A stretch of DNA of 64,000 nucleotides from an uncultured Pseudomonadota bacterium (GCA_903921325.1 CAIXPL010000015.1:59453-123452), one strand, 5' to 3'; counted from the first letter of the stretch, positions 8,910 to 18,184 are shown. Program-made: numbers and translations. Notes: generated by a model from the letters alone, not told the origin.

Positions 8910-9248
8910 ATGAACAAGCGCACCAAATATTTATCCATCGCCGCTGCGATGGCCGCGACGTTGCTGGCGGGCGGCTGCAGCAAGTCGCCAGACGCAACTG
9001 CGACCTCATCGGTGGCACCTGCCGTCGCGGGCAATGTCTCTGACATCGACGTCACAGAGCATGTGAAAACCGCCTTGCATCAGAACGAATTGCTCAAGGG
9101 CTTCGACATCACCGTGGTGACGCTCAAGGGCGATGTGCGATTGGTCGGAGTGCTCGACAGCCAGATACAGATCGACGAGGCGCTCAGGATTGCGCGCGTC
9201 GCGGAAGGTGCCCACACCATTCACGACGAACTCACCATCAAAAAGTAA
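8910..9248 (+). CDS. BON-domain lipoprotein
   Basis: This 112-residue protein starts with MNKRTKYLSIAAAMAATLL followed by the lipobox-like LAGGC, predicting lipidation at that Cys and an outer-membrane or periplasmic location. Residues about 45-112 form one BON domain (VTEHVKTALHQNELLKG, VTLKGDVRLVGVLDS, ARVAEGAHTIHDEL), the module found in OsmY and DolP that binds phospholipid or stabilises the envelope. ATG 8910 is preferred over an upstream TTG, with GGAG 10 nt before it. No operon partner is evident. A role in envelope stress tolerance is family knowledge rather than something the context shows. Confidence 0.85.
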   Translation: MNKRTKYLSIAAAMAATLLAGGCSKSPDATATSSVAPAVAGNVSDIDVTEHVKTALHQNELLKGFDITVVTLKGDVRLVGVLDSQIQIDEALRIARVAEGAHTIHDELTIKK

Positions 9249-9475
9249 GAGAGAGGTCTCCATGACTACGCTACTCACCCTTCCTGGATCTCCATAGGGT
9301 TCGTGAGCGTGGAATTGCGAGGAGCCGAAGAGTCAATGACGGGTCGGGTGGTTCCGAACTCATGCGGCACGGTCTTGGGTCTCGCGCTGCGCAGAGTGCT
9401 TCGCCAAGCTGTCGCTAGGCTCGAACGGATCTCATGAACGAGCGAGCTTCCCGAACAGGGAATGCTTAAGATCGC

Positions 9476-10132
9476 CTAGCTAAATAGATCCAGCCGCGGC
9501 GCCCCCAGCGCTCTATCAAGCCACGCGATATTGGCCTCCCGATGAGGCATCGCAGGATCGATTGCATTGGCAATCCAGCCGGCCAGGTGCAAACCACTGG
9601 CCTTGATGGCATTCGCGGTAAGTTGCGCATGGTTGAGGCAGCCCAGGCGCATGCCCACGACCAGAATGACTGGAAGCTCAAGTGCGAGCGCGATATCGGC
9701 CATGGTCTGCGCGCGGTCGATCGGCGCAAGCCAACCGCCTGATCCTTCGACCACTACCCGGTCTGTCGCCGCGCACAATTGGCGATAACAATCGCCGATG
9801 TGGGCAGGCTCGATCGTGACCTGCTCGATAGCAGCGGCAATATGCGGTGAGGCAGGTTCGCGCAGCCGATAGGGGCAGGTGAGATGAACGGGCAGATCGA
9901 CGTTGGAGGCGGCTCGTAGCGCATCGTCATCCTCGTTGTGCGGCACTCCGTCGCGCTCATCGGCGCCGGCCGCCACCGGCTTCATGCCAGCCACGCGATA
10001 GCCTCGTCCTGCCAGCCAGCACAGCAGCGCCGTCGCACAGTACGTCTTGCCGACCCCGGTGTCGGTACCAGTGATGAAAATGCCGCCGCTTGGAACCGTT
10101 ACGCTAAAAAATTCAGATAGTGATTGCAGCAT
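9476..10132 (-). CDS. bioD: Dethiobiotin synthetase
   Basis: This 218-residue ATP-dependent carboxylase makes dethiobiotin from 7,8-diaminopelargonate, CO2 and ATP. The P-loop GTDTGVGKT is at residues 22-30, MKPVAAG follows at the second conserved position, and VEGSGGWLAP marks the substrate-binding loop. It is the last gene of the minus-strand bioA-bioF-bioD run, 15 bp after bioF. The biotin synthase gene bioB is not in the window. The 227-bp region beyond its stop (9249-9475) holds no recognisable gene. Confidence 0.95.
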   Translation of the reverse strand: MLQSLSEFFSVTVPSGGIFITGTDTGVGKTYCATALLCWLAGRGYRVAGMKPVAAGADERDGVPHNEDDDALRAASNVDLPVHLTCPYRLREPASPHIAAAIEQVTIEPAHIGDCYRQLCAATDRVVVEGSGGWLAPIDRAQTMADIALALELPVILVVGMRLGCLNHAQLTANAIKASGLHLAGWIANAIDPAMPHREANIAWLDRALGAPRLDLFS

Positions 10133-10147
10133 GGCAGGGCGCTGTGA

Positions 10148-11422
10148 TCAAGTCAGTTGCCGCTCAGCATCGATCAGACCGTGAACGAGCTGATCGACCT
10201 CGGCCAGGGTGTGCTCGGCCGACAGGCTGATGCGCAGGCGCGCCGTGCCCGGCGGCACCGTGGGTGGACGAATGGCCGGTACCCAGATGCCCTGGTCGCG
10301 CAGAAGCGCAGCGGCAGCAAGCGCGACAGCGTTCTCACCGACAATCAAAGGATGAATCGCACTGTGCGATTGTGGAACCTGCCAATGCGTAAGGCGCAAG
10401 CCCGCGCGCAGGCCCCGTTGCAGGCGCTCGCACAAAAGGCGCAGGTGCGCTCGGCGCTGATCGCCTTCGGTGCTGCCAAGTAGATCAAGCGAAGCAAGCA
10501 AGGCGTGTGATAGCGCTGGTGGACAGGCCGTGCTGTAGACGTACGGGCGAGCACGATTCACCAGCCAGTCAATCAGTCGGCAATCGGCTGCAATGAATGC
10601 GCCGGCCACCCCGGCGGCTTTGCCCAGCGTACCCATGTACACGATGTGGGCTGAGGACAAACCGCAGTGTTCCAGGGCGCCTGCTCCAATTGAGCCGAGG
10701 ACCCCGAACCCGTGTGCATCATCAATCACCAGCCACGCGTCATTTTGCTCTGCCAAGGTTAGCAGTTCCTTCAATGGTGCCAAATGACCATCCATCGAGA
10801 ACACACTGTCGGTGAGAATGATTTTGGTGGTCGCCGTACTATTGGCAAGCAATTGAGCAAGCGCCGCCGTATCGCAGTGGCGATAGACGTGCACTGTCGC
10901 GCCGTGATGTGCCCGTGCAAGCCGGGTGCCATCGACCAGTGAGGCGTGATTCAGCGCTTCGCTAAAAATCGCGACATCCGGGGCGGTGCCCGGCTGGGTG
11001 ATGCCCGCGAGCGCGTCCACCAACCCGATATTGGCAAGGTAGCCGGCACCGAAGTACAGGGCATCGGCGTTGGGAATCCACGGACCCAGGCGTTCAGCCA
11101 ATCGCGCCTCCAGTCGCGCATGAATGGATCGATGACCGCTGATCAGCGCGGAGGCGCCACTGCCCGCGCCATCGCGTAGCGCTCCATCGGCGAGCGCCTG
11201 CGCAATCAATGGGTGGTTGGCAAGCCCCAGGTAGTCGTTACTGCAAAACGCGAGCAGCGTGCGGCCATCAACCTCAATGCGTGTGCCCCTTGAGGATTCC
11301 TCGGCCGCTTCAGCGGAACTCTGCTCACTCCCTGCGAGTCGACTCACAATGCGCCGAGTGCGACGCAGCCCCTGGGTATCCAGAGAGGCGAGGGCATTAT
11401 CTAGCGCGTTATACAGTCCCAT
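10148..11422 (-). CDS. bioF: 8-amino-7-oxononanoate synthase
   Basis: This 424-residue PLP enzyme of the alpha-oxoamine synthase family condenses pimeloyl-ACP/CoA with alanine. SNDYLGL lies at residues 61-67, the DDAHGFGVLG motif follows, and K268 in MGTLGKAAGVAG is the Schiff-base lysine. The length is slightly above the usual 380-400 because of a Ser/Glu-rich insertion near residues 32-45. It is followed after 15 bp by bioD and preceded by bioA across a 130-bp gap that contains a short direct repeat. Confidence 0.95.
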   Translation of the reverse strand: MGLYNALDNALASLDTQGLRRTRRIVSRLAGSEQSSAEAAEESSRGTRIEVDGRTLLAFCSNDYLGLANHPLIAQALADGALRDGAGSGASALISGHRSIHARLEARLAERLGPWIPNADALYFGAGYLANIGLVDALAGITQPGTAPDVAIFSEALNHASLVDGTRLARAHHGATVHVYRHCDTAALAQLLANSTATTKIILTDSVFSMDGHLAPLKELLTLAEQNDAWLVIDDAHGFGVLGSIGAGALEHCGLSSAHIVYMGTLGKAAGVAGAFIAADCRLIDWLVNRARPYVYSTACPPALSHALLASLDLLGSTEGDQRRAHLRLLCERLQRGLRAGLRLTHWQVPQSHSAIHPLIVGENAVALAAAALLRDQGIWVPAIRPPTVPPGTARLRISLSAEHTLAEVDQLVHGLIDAERQLT

Positions 11423-11515
11423 CGTAGGGCATCTGGTCGTTGAGAGGCCGATGAAGTGGCAGCCTGAGGCTACTATTCATTCAAGGTCCGAGGTCGTTCC
11501 ATTAGCGGGTAGCTC

Positions 11516-11571
11516 ATCGTTCAAGGTTCGATCAAGTTGCATCAAATGGCACTCAATCGTTCAAGGTTCGA
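11516..11571. repeat. 16-bp direct repeat pair between bioF and bioA
   Basis: ATCGTTCAAGGTTCGA occurs at 11516-11531 and again at 11556-11571, with a degenerate third copy (ATTCAAGGTCCGAG) near 11478-11491. The second copy covers the last codons and stop of bioA (minus strand). Direct repeats with 40-bp periodicity in the operon gap suggest local duplication. No hairpin or binding-site role can be shown. Confidence 0.7.
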
Positions 11572-12887
11572 CGCAATGCAGCTATCGTACGCTCGGCGAG
11601 CCAGTCAATTTGTGGCTCATCGAGAACGTAGGGCGGCATCAGGTAGACCGTGTTTCCGATTGGTCGCAGTAATAGCTCTTCGGCACGCGCCGCAGCGTGA
11701 AAGGCTGCGGCAAACTGACGAGCCGTGCCCGGGTCATCCAGCAACACGTCAAAGGCCGTAATCATCCCGCGCTGGCGCAGGTGGCGCACTCGCGGGTTGT
11801 CGTGGAGTGGCGCAAGCGCGTGCGCAAGCCGCGCTGAACGCGACTTGTTCTGTTCGATCACATCCAGATCATCGAACAGATCAAGCGATGCCAGCGCTGC
11901 GCGACAGGCGAGGGGATTGCCGGTGAACGAATGCGAATGCAAAAAACCGCGTTCGACATGTGAGTCAAGAAACCCGGCATAGATCGCCTCACGACACAAC
12001 ACCGCCGACAGTGGCAGATAGCCGGCGCTCAGTCCCTTGGACAGGCACATGAAATCAGGCCAGATGCCCGCCTGCTCGCAGGCAAAGAAACTGCCGGTGC
12101 GACCAAAACCGACTGCGATTTCATCAGCGATCAGATGCACTGCGTGCTCATCACACAAGCGCCGTAACTCGCGCAGGTAAAGTGGATCATGCATCGCCAT
12201 GCCACCGGCACACTGCACCAGTGGCTCGACAATCAGTGCCGCAATGCGTCGACCATGCGCCTCAAACAGCGCGGCCACGGTCGCAGCGGCGCGCAGGGCA
12301 ACCGCCTGTGCCGATTCGCCTTCGCGCGCCTGGCGCGCATCGGGTGAGGGCACGCGGTGCGCCGTCCGTAGTAGCGGCCCATAGGCATCACGAAACAATC
12401 CGACATCGGTCACCGACAGGGCACCCACGGTCTCGCCGTGATAGCCACCTTCGAGATAGGCAAATTCGCAGCGCTCAGGAAATCCCTGATTGCGCCACCA
12501 GTGCGCGCTCATCTTTAGAGCAATCTCCACCGCCGATGCCCCGTCAGAGGCAAAAAAACAGTGGCCAAGTGCGCCCCCGGTGTGTGCCGATAACCGCTCA
12601 GCCAGTGCAACCGCGGGCTCGTGGGTGCACCCGGCGAGCAGGGCGTGCTCAAGGCGGCCGAGTTGATCAATGATCGCCGCGTTGATGCTCGGATGGGCGT
12701 GCCCGAACAGGTTCACCCACCAGGAACTGATCGCATCCAGGTAGCGCCTGCCCTCGGTGTCATAGAGCCAGGGGCCATCACCGCGCGCAAGAGCAATGGG
12801 CGGTGCATCGGCGAGCAACTGCATCTGGGTGCAGGGGTGCCACACCGCGGCCACGCTGCGCGCGGCCAGGTTCAGCTCAACTGGCAT
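11553..12887 (-). CDS. bioA: Adenosylmethionine-8-amino-7-oxononanoate aminotransferase
   Basis: This 444-residue class III aminotransferase uses S-adenosylmethionine as amino donor to make 7,8-diaminopelargonate. HPCTQM, ISSWWVNLFGHAHP, EGGYHGETVGALSVT and ADEIAVGFGRTG are characteristic of BioA. K284 in LSKGLSAGYLPLS binds PLP. Its start overlaps the 3' end of the HpaB-type gene by 11 bp, so cupin, hydroxylase and bio genes probably share a transcript. Confidence 0.95.
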   Translation of the reverse strand: MPVELNLAARSVAAVWHPCTQMQLLADAPPIALARGDGPWLYDTEGRRYLDAISSWWVNLFGHAHPSINAAIIDQLGRLEHALLAGCTHEPAVALAERLSAHTGGALGHCFFASDGASAVEIALKMSAHWWRNQGFPERCEFAYLEGGYHGETVGALSVTDVGLFRDAYGPLLRTAHRVPSPDARQAREGESAQAVALRAAATVAALFEAHGRRIAALIVEPLVQCAGGMAMHDPLYLRELRRLCDEHAVHLIADEIAVGFGRTGSFFACEQAGIWPDFMCLSKGLSAGYLPLSAVLCREAIYAGFLDSHVERGFLHSHSFTGNPLACRAALASLDLFDDLDVIEQNKSRSARLAHALAPLHDNPRVRHLRQRGMITAFDVLLDDPGTARQFAAAFHAAARAEELLLRPIGNTVYLMPPYVLDEPQIDWLAERTIAALRRTLND

Positions 12888-14343
12888 CGGACGCGGGTGG
12901 GGCCCCAGGATAGTCGTAGCCTGCCATCAGATCATCGACCACCTTGTGGAAATGCGCCCAGGGTGCCTCGCGATAACTGTGATTGCGAATGATGAACGAG
13001 GCGCCGGCATAGAACTTTTCATATTGCTGGTGGCGGCCGGCGAATTCCGAGCCGACCAGATCCCAGGCCAGTTTGAACAACTTCATGCGCGCAACCGCAC
13101 CCATTTGCGGGGTCTGCCAGAAAGTCTCGAACTGCGCGCGCAACTCAGGATCCTGCATCACCGAAATGTCAGCCGGCATCTGGAACACACCGCCACCACA
13201 GAGCTCGCGAACGATGTCGATGATGGCTGAATGATTCTCGGTACACCAGTTGAGCGCGGCGTACATATAGCGGCGATTGAATGTGGTGTGCCCGGCAGGC
13301 CAAGCCTCGGCATCCTGCAACTGTCCGGCAATCATGCCCCCCAGGGTTGCCTCCAGTGCGGCCAGCCGCCCGAGGGTTTCGCGTACCGCCGGGATCTGAT
13401 CAGCGCCCGAGGCCTGGGTGATGCGGCTCGCCAGGCCCACCAGCAATTGCATCTTGGTATGAAAGCGCACGTTGGACTGGTGATTGCCATAGCAGTGCGC
13501 CGGGGTCTTGATATAGATGTCGCGTGCGAGCACTGCATCGTTATGTACAAAGACCTTTTCCCAGGGCACTTTGACCTGATCACACATCACCATGCTGTCG
13601 GTTTCATCGAAGCGGTAGGTGAGGGGATTTTCAAATTCAACCTGCGCGCCGAGTTCCAGAGGCTTGCGCGCCCACAAGGTGAGCCCTGGTGCATTGCAGG
13701 GCACCGCACAGGTCACCGACTCGGCTAGTTGATTGGGCGCGAGCGGAATCAGATTACCGATCCAGATTTCGTTGGCGATCACCGCGCCGGTGGCAAGCAT
13801 TTTCATGCCCGAGATCACCAGACCATCGTCGTCCTCGCGTACCACGCGCAGGGTCGGAATCGGCAGATTCTGCTTTTGATAAAACTCCGGATTGCGCGCC
13901 GCTTGCGGCGGGATAACCGCATAGGCCGCATAGATGTCGTTGGCCCGCATGTGTTGATAGTAGGCAGTGAGATTCCCGGCAAAGGCGCCGAACACCTCCG
14001 GGGCCGTCGACATCCCAGTGACAAAACTGGCCACATGATCCGGTGATCGTCCCAACAGACCATGACTGGTGGCGGCAATCGCCCGATGCATCGCCGTGCG
14101 CGCTGCCAGATCGTCGCGGCTGTGGGCACGCTTGAAATACAGGCTGTAGCGCGTACCGTTGTCCTCAAAGGTCATGCTGTCGCGGTTTGCCGGATCCGCC
14201 TTCAGATCATAGATATCGGCAATGCTTTGCGCCGCATGACGAAATGCCGGGTGATTGGTGACATCGGTGACCTTCTCGCGACCGATATAGACCACGCGGC
14301 CATCGCGCAGGGATTCAAGGTGCTCGGCACCGGTCTTGATCAT
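12877..14343 (-). CDS. 4-hydroxyphenylacetate 3-hydroxylase (HpaB)-family flavin-dependent monooxygenase
   Basis: This 488-residue member of the HpaB/PvcC oxygenase family uses reduced FAD delivered by a separate reductase to hydroxylate phenols. Features typical of the family are DPANRDSMT near the N-terminus, SFVTGMSTAPEVFG, ISGMKMLATGAVIANEIWIG, VFVHNDAVLARD and ELCGGGVFQMPADISV. ATG 14343 is chosen because it lies 2 bp after the cupin stop; extending upstream would overlap the cupin gene. No flavin reductase is nearby. It overlaps bioA by 11 bp, which is unusual for a catabolic gene. Substrate unknown. Confidence 0.85.
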   Translation of the reverse strand: MIKTGAEHLESLRDGRVVYIGREKVTDVTNHPAFRHAAQSIADIYDLKADPANRDSMTFEDNGTRYSLYFKRAHSRDDLAARTAMHRAIAATSHGLLGRSPDHVASFVTGMSTAPEVFGAFAGNLTAYYQHMRANDIYAAYAVIPPQAARNPEFYQKQNLPIPTLRVVREDDDGLVISGMKMLATGAVIANEIWIGNLIPLAPNQLAESVTCAVPCNAPGLTLWARKPLELGAQVEFENPLTYRFDETDSMVMCDQVKVPWEKVFVHNDAVLARDIYIKTPAHCYGNHQSNVRFHTKMQLLVGLASRITQASGADQIPAVRETLGRLAALEATLGGMIAGQLQDAEAWPAGHTTFNRRYMYAALNWCTENHSAIIDIVRELCGGGVFQMPADISVMQDPELRAQFETFWQTPQMGAVARMKLFKLAWDLVGSEFAGRHQQYEKFYAGASFIIRNHSYREAPWAHFHKVVDDLMAGYDYPGAPPASDAS

Positions 14344-14345
14344 GG

Positions 14346-14741
14346 TTACGGACGCTTGCCGCTGGTTTCGTAATAGTGAATTTCGTACAGCATGCAGCCC
14401 TTCTCGGTCGTGAACGGACCATGAAATGCACCTGGCGGGCGGCAGGCATAGGTATGCGCCTGGCACTGCTCGCCGCCCTTGCCGTTAATGTCATTGCCCA
14501 CGATCAGATCACCTTGCACGACATAGACTTCTTCCCAGTGGTCGTGCACGAAGGGGGCGGTGGTGAAGGCGCCGGGATCGATCCGCAGCAGGCGGGTGCG
14601 GCTGCCGCGCTTGGCGACTTCGTCGAGGTCACTCGCCAGTACCTTTTGTTTGAACCCTGAGGGGTATCCGGGCGGGGTCTCCCAGCCGGCGGTCATATCG
14701 ACTTTGACAAATTCCAGGTGAGACTTGGCGGGCAGGGTCAT
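14346..14741 (-). CDS. Cupin-domain protein
   Basis: This 131-residue single cupin barrel carries HDHWEEVYVVQGDLIVG, the first cupin motif with two His and a Glu for metal binding, and CRPPGAFHGPF for the second. GGAG lies 7 nt before ATG 14741; upstream in-frame codons have no such site and run into the GST promoter region. It is the first gene of the minus-strand unit with the HpaB-type hydroxylase (2-bp gap), so it may be a small dioxygenase or isomerase acting on the hydroxylated product. Activity unknown. Confidence 0.82.
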   Translation of the reverse strand: MTLPAKSHLEFVKVDMTAGWETPPGYPSGFKQKVLASDLDEVAKRGSRTRLLRIDPGAFTTAPFVHDHWEEVYVVQGDLIVGNDINGKGGEQCQAHTYACRPPGAFHGPFTTEKGCMLYEIHYYETSGKRP

Positions 14742-14807
14742 GCGGGTGCTCCGATACGGTGGCTGAAGGTTGAGGGTAATCGTGACAGGCTGGGCAGCGC
14801 AACTGCC

Positions 14808-14813
14808 TATAAT
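14808..14813 (+). promoter_or_regulatory. Candidate sigma-70 -10 box for the GST gene
   Basis: A perfect TATAAT lies 38 bp upstream of the GST start in the 110-bp divergent gap. Upstream GTGACA (14782-14787) resembles a -35 box but at a 20-bp spacing. GAGGAG precedes the GST start codon. Confidence 0.5.
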
Positions 14814-14851
14814 GCGCGGGCCCCCACCCTTTTTGCAATGAGGAGACAGCA

Positions 14852-15469
14852 ATGCTCAAGATCTACGGTCAGGCGCGCTCACGCGCCTTTCGTGTCATGT
14901 GGCTGTGTAAGGAATCGAATATTTCCTACGAACACATCCCGGTGACCATTCATATCGACAATGCCCAGGCGAAAGAACCGTGGTATCGCGAACTCAATCC
15001 AAACGCGCGTATCCCGACCATCGATGATGATGGGTTCGTGATGTGGGAATCGTCGGCCATCAATCTCTATCTGGCCGAAAAATATGCAAGCCCGCTATGG
15101 CCCACCAACACCCAGGGCAAGGGCCGCATGTTGCAGTGGGCCTTTTTTATCGCCAATGATGTCGAAGGGCCGATGATCATGGTGTTTCAGAACCGGTTTG
15201 CCTTTCCGCCCGAGAAGCGGGTCGCCGCGATCGCCGATGAGGGCGAGAAGAAAATGCTGCCGCGTCTGGCGATCATCGAACAGGCGCTGGCTGCCAAGGG
15301 GCACCTGGGCTACGAGCGCTGGGACATGGCCGATTTCATTGCCTCATCGGTGCTCTATTCGCTCTACGCGATGAAGTACGACCTGTCGGCGTTCCCGCAC
15401 CTGGATGCCTGGCTGAAGGCGAGCCTGTCGCGCCCGGCAGCCATCGAGGCGATCAAGCTGCGGGGGTAA
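14852..15469 (+). CDS. Glutathione S-transferase family protein
   Basis: This 205-residue soluble protein has a thioredoxin-like N-terminal domain (MLKIYGQARSRAFRVMWL, with NARIPTIDDDGF and WESSAINLYLAEKY for the glutathione gamma-glutamyl contact) and a helical C-terminal domain. It probably conjugates or isomerises electrophiles with glutathione. It is divergent from the cupin gene and its last 17 bp overlap the suhB 3' end on the other strand. The start is supported by GAGGAG upstream. Substrate unknown. Confidence 0.9.
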   Translation: MLKIYGQARSRAFRVMWLCKESNISYEHIPVTIHIDNAQAKEPWYRELNPNARIPTIDDDGFVMWESSAINLYLAEKYASPLWPTNTQGKGRMLQWAFFIANDVEGPMIMVFQNRFAFPPEKRVAAIADEGEKKMLPRLAIIEQALAAKGHLGYERWDMADFIASSVLYSLYAMKYDLSAFPHLDAWLKASLSRPAAIEAIKLRG

Positions 15470-16274
15470 CCGGCGGTGTTTTCGGCCGCTTGCTCAGCAA
15501 TTGGAGCAGCGGCGAAAACACCTTGGGGGTGCCGCAGACGATCTCGCCTGAGCTGAGATAGGCCTCGCCGGAGGCGAGGTCACTCACCAGGCCACCGGCC
15601 TCCATCACCATCAGCGCGCCAGCAGCCATATCCCAGGCGGCGAGGCCCATCTCCCAGAAGCCATCGAGCCGCCCACAGGCGACAAAAGCCAGATCGAGCG
15701 CGGCGGCCCCTGCCCGGCGCATGCCGGTGGTGTTCTGAGTGACATCGGCAAACATCGCGGTGTAGCGTTCCAGATCCTGCCCGTCGCGATAGGGAAATCC
15801 GGTCCCGATCAGCGCGTCGCGCAACCCTGCCGTGCCGGACACGCGGATACGGCGATCGTTCAGAAATGCGCCCCGGCCGCGGCTGGCGGTGAACAACTCA
15901 TTGCGATTGGGATCAAATATGCAGCCGTGTTGCAATACACCGCGATGCTGAATGCCGATCGACACGGCATACTGCGGAAAGCCGTGGATGAAATTGGTGG
16001 TGCCATCCAGCGGATCGATGATCCAGACAAAATCGGCCGCTTTGGCACCCGAGGCGCCTGATTCTTCAGCCAGAATGGCGTGATCGGGATAGGCCTTGGT
16101 GATCATCTCGACAATCACCTGCTCGGCCGCGCGGTCGACTTCGGTGACAAAATCGTTCTGCCGCTTCTTCGATACGGTGATCGATTCGAGATCAAGCGAG
16201 GCGCGGCTGATGACAGAGCCGGCACGGCGGGCCGCGCGGATCGCGGTATTGAGTAGAGGATGGAGTACAGCCAT
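15453..16274 (-). CDS. suhB: Inositol-1-monophosphatase family protein
   Basis: This 273-residue Mg-dependent phosphatase has LAEESG, WIIDPLDGTTNFIHGFPQYAVSIG and WDMAAGALMVMEAGG, which together carry the metal-binding Glu and Asp residues of the IMPase fold. In proteobacteria SuhB also takes part in rRNA transcription antitermination. It is divergent from trmJ, the arrangement common in betaproteobacteria, and converges with the GST gene with a 17-bp overlap. Confidence 0.93.
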   Translation of the reverse strand: MAVLHPLLNTAIRAARRAGSVISRASLDLESITVSKKRQNDFVTEVDRAAEQVIVEMITKAYPDHAILAEESGASGAKAADFVWIIDPLDGTTNFIHGFPQYAVSIGIQHRGVLQHGCIFDPNRNELFTASRGRGAFLNDRRIRVSGTAGLRDALIGTGFPYRDGQDLERYTAMFADVTQNTTGMRRAGAAALDLAFVACGRLDGFWEMGLAAWDMAAGALMVMEAGGLVSDLASGEAYLSSGEIVCGTPKVFSPLLQLLSKRPKTPPVTPAA

Positions 16275-16298
16275 GAGGCGAGGGGATTGGATTCAGCA

Positions 16299-17213
16299 AT
16301 GACGCATTCTAAGGCACCGGCGGCATTGGGGCCGGTCGCGGGCGCCGAAAGCCCGCAAGAAAAGCTCGCGCGCGTCCGTTTTGTGCTGGTGGCGACCAGC
16401 CATCCGGGCAATATTGGCGCGAGCGCCCGTGCCATGAAAGCCATGGGATTGGATGATCTGGTGCTCGTCAATCCCAAGCGATTCCCCGACCCTGAAGCGG
16501 TGGCTCTGGCCAGCGGCGCCGACGATCTGCTCGATCGGGCGCGGGTGGTTGCCACCCTCTCCGAGGCGCTGGAGGGCACAGTGGCGAGCTATGCCTTGAG
16601 TGCAAGGCGACGTGAACTGAGTCATCGGGCGCTCACACTGCGCGAGGCGACGGCCGAGGCGGTGGCATTGACACCGGCACCAGCACTAGCCGAGCGAGCA
16701 CTGGCCGCAAGGCCGCAGGCAATGGTTTCAGTGCCGGCTAGGGCGGCGACGGCCGAGGCGGTAGCGCTCGCTGCGATGTCTGCCAGCGCTGCATCAATTG
16801 CCTTCGTATTCGGCACCGAAATGTCGGGTCTGTCGAATGAAGAACTTATTTTGTGCCAGGCACTGGTGCATATCCCGGTCAATCCGCAGTTCTCGTCGCT
16901 CAACTTGAGCCAGGCGGTGCAGTTGGTTGCCTATGAGCTGCGACTGGCCGCGGCAGCCGACGCCGTGCCGCAGACCGCACCCTTTCCGCTGGCCCGCCAC
17001 GAGGACGTCGAGCGCCTGTGTGAGCATCTGGAGCAGACGCTGCTTGCCAGCGGATTTCTCGATCCCTGGGCACCGCGCCGGTTGATGGAACGTTTCAGGC
17101 GGCTGTTTGCGCGGGCACGCCTTGAGCAGGAGGAAGTGAACATTCTGCGCGGTGTGCTCACCTCCATGCGGGCGTGGGCCGAAGGTCGCCCAAAGATCCG
17201 TCACCCCCGCTAG
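16299..17213 (+). CDS. trmJ: tRNA (cytidine/uridine-2'-O-)-methyltransferase TrmJ
   Basis: This 304-residue SPOUT methyltransferase modifies position 32 of tRNA anticodon loops. VRFVLVATSHPGNIGASARAMKAMG, FVFGTEMSGLSNEEL and LNLSQAVQLVAYELR are the three SAM-knot motifs. ATG 16299 is preferred to ATG 16260, which lies inside the divergent suhB coding start and has no spaced ribosome site. An extra segment of about 33 residues before the second motif arises from an in-frame duplication: an 18-bp sequence at 16646 recurs at 16745. The fold should tolerate it because it lies in a loop. Confidence 0.92.
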   Translation: MTHSKAPAALGPVAGAESPQEKLARVRFVLVATSHPGNIGASARAMKAMGLDDLVLVNPKRFPDPEAVALASGADDLLDRARVVATLSEALEGTVASYALSARRRELSHRALTLREATAEAVALTPAPALAERALAARPQAMVSVPARAATAEAVALAAMSASAASIAFVFGTEMSGLSNEELILCQALVHIPVNPQFSSLNLSQAVQLVAYELRLAAAADAVPQTAPFPLARHEDVERLCEHLEQTLLASGFLDPWAPRRLMERFRRLFARARLEQEEVNILRGVLTSMRAWAEGRPKIRHPR

Positions 17214-17286
17214 CGCCAACACGGGCGATAATTCGCATGCGGGGATTGGTTGGTGCCCGTTTTCTGACGTTCCGCGCATGGATTGC

Positions 17287-17338
17287 GCGTAGGTATTTCG
17301 CGTAGGTATTACGCATAAGCATTTCGTATAAGCATTTC
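17287..17338. repeat. Four 13-bp tandem repeats upstream of cysE
   Basis: Consecutive units GCGTAGGTATTTC, GCGTAGGTATTAC, GCATAAGCATTTC and GTATAAGCATTTC occupy most of the A/T-rich gap between trmJ and cysE, ending 35 bp before the preferred cysE start. They could be a slippage array or tandem regulator sites; no promoter hexamers are obvious. Confidence 0.75.
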
Positions 17339-17372
17339 GCGCATGGCGCGCGTTTCAATAAGGTGGTCTTTC

Positions 17373-18167
17373 GTGTTCCGGCACTTGAAAGAAGATATCC
17401 AGTCGGTGTTCGAGCGTGACCCCGCGGCGCGTAACCGCTTCGAGGTGATCACCTGTTACCCGGGCCTGCACGCGCTTGCGCTGTACCGTCTGGCTCACTG
17501 GCTGTGGACCCATGATCTCAAGTGGCCGGGGCGGGCACTGTCCCACCTCACTCGCTTCCTCACCGGAATCGAAATTCATCCCGGTGCGATCATCGGACGG
17601 CGCTTTTTCATCGATCACGGCATGGGCGTGGTGATCGGTGAGACCGCGGAAATTGGTGATGACTGCACGCTGTATCACGGAGTGACTCTGGGCGGCACTT
17701 CATGGGCTAAAGGCAAACGCCATCCGACGCTGGAAAACGGCGTGGTCATTGGTGCGGGTGCCAAAGTGCTCGGGCCGATTACCATCGGGGCCGGCGCCAA
17801 GATCGGCTCCAATGCCGTGGTGGTGAAGAATGTGCCGGCCGGGGCCACAGCGGTCGGGATACCCGCGCGCATCATGGAGAGCGTGGTTGAACAGCAGCGC
17901 GAGGCGCAAGCCGCGCGGCTGGGGTTTTCTGCCTATGCAGTGTCACGCGCCGAGGACGATCCGGTGGCTCAGGCGATTGCCGGACTCACCGATCATACGA
18001 GTGCCATCGATGCCCAGCTGGGCGCTCTGCGCGAGCGTCTGGATCGGGTTGAGGCAGAGCGATCGGCTGTTGCAGGGCAGAGCCCGTCGGCGGCAAGCAA
18101 GGAAGCTCTGCCGTCTGTCGATGGCGAACATATCGCAACTGCGGGCACTACCCCGCAGTCTGAATGA
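17373..18167 (+). CDS. cysE: Serine O-acetyltransferase
   Basis: This 264-residue hexapeptide-repeat acyltransferase makes O-acetylserine for cysteine synthesis. It begins with the helical segment [19 protein letters not shown]. The left-handed beta helix follows ([49 protein letters not shown]), with the catalytic His in FIDHG. GTG 17373 is chosen because AAGGTGG lies 6 nt upstream; ATG 17343 would add ten residues. The last 80 residues form a variable tail with heptad-like [13 protein letters not shown] cysteine desulfurase starts at or just after its stop. Confidence 0.93.
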   Translation: MFRHLKEDIQSVFERDPAARNRFEVITCYPGLHALALYRLAHWLWTHDLKWPGRALSHLTRFLTGIEIHPGAIIGRRFFIDHGMGVVIGETAEIGDDCTLYHGVTLGGTSWAKGKRHPTLENGVVIGAGAKVLGPITIGAGAKIGSNAVVVKNVPAGATAVGIPARIMESVVEQQREAQAARLGFSAYAVSRAEDDPVAQAIAGLTDHTSAIDAQLGALRERLDRVEAERSAVAGQSPSAASKEALPSVDGEHIATAGTTPQSE

Positions 18168-18184
18168 CGATTGCTGGAGTCACC

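Noticed and set aside
14346..14466. N-terminal extension of the HpaB-type protein upstream of ATG 14343
   Set aside because: It would overlap the cupin gene in another frame, and the extension has no family similarity.
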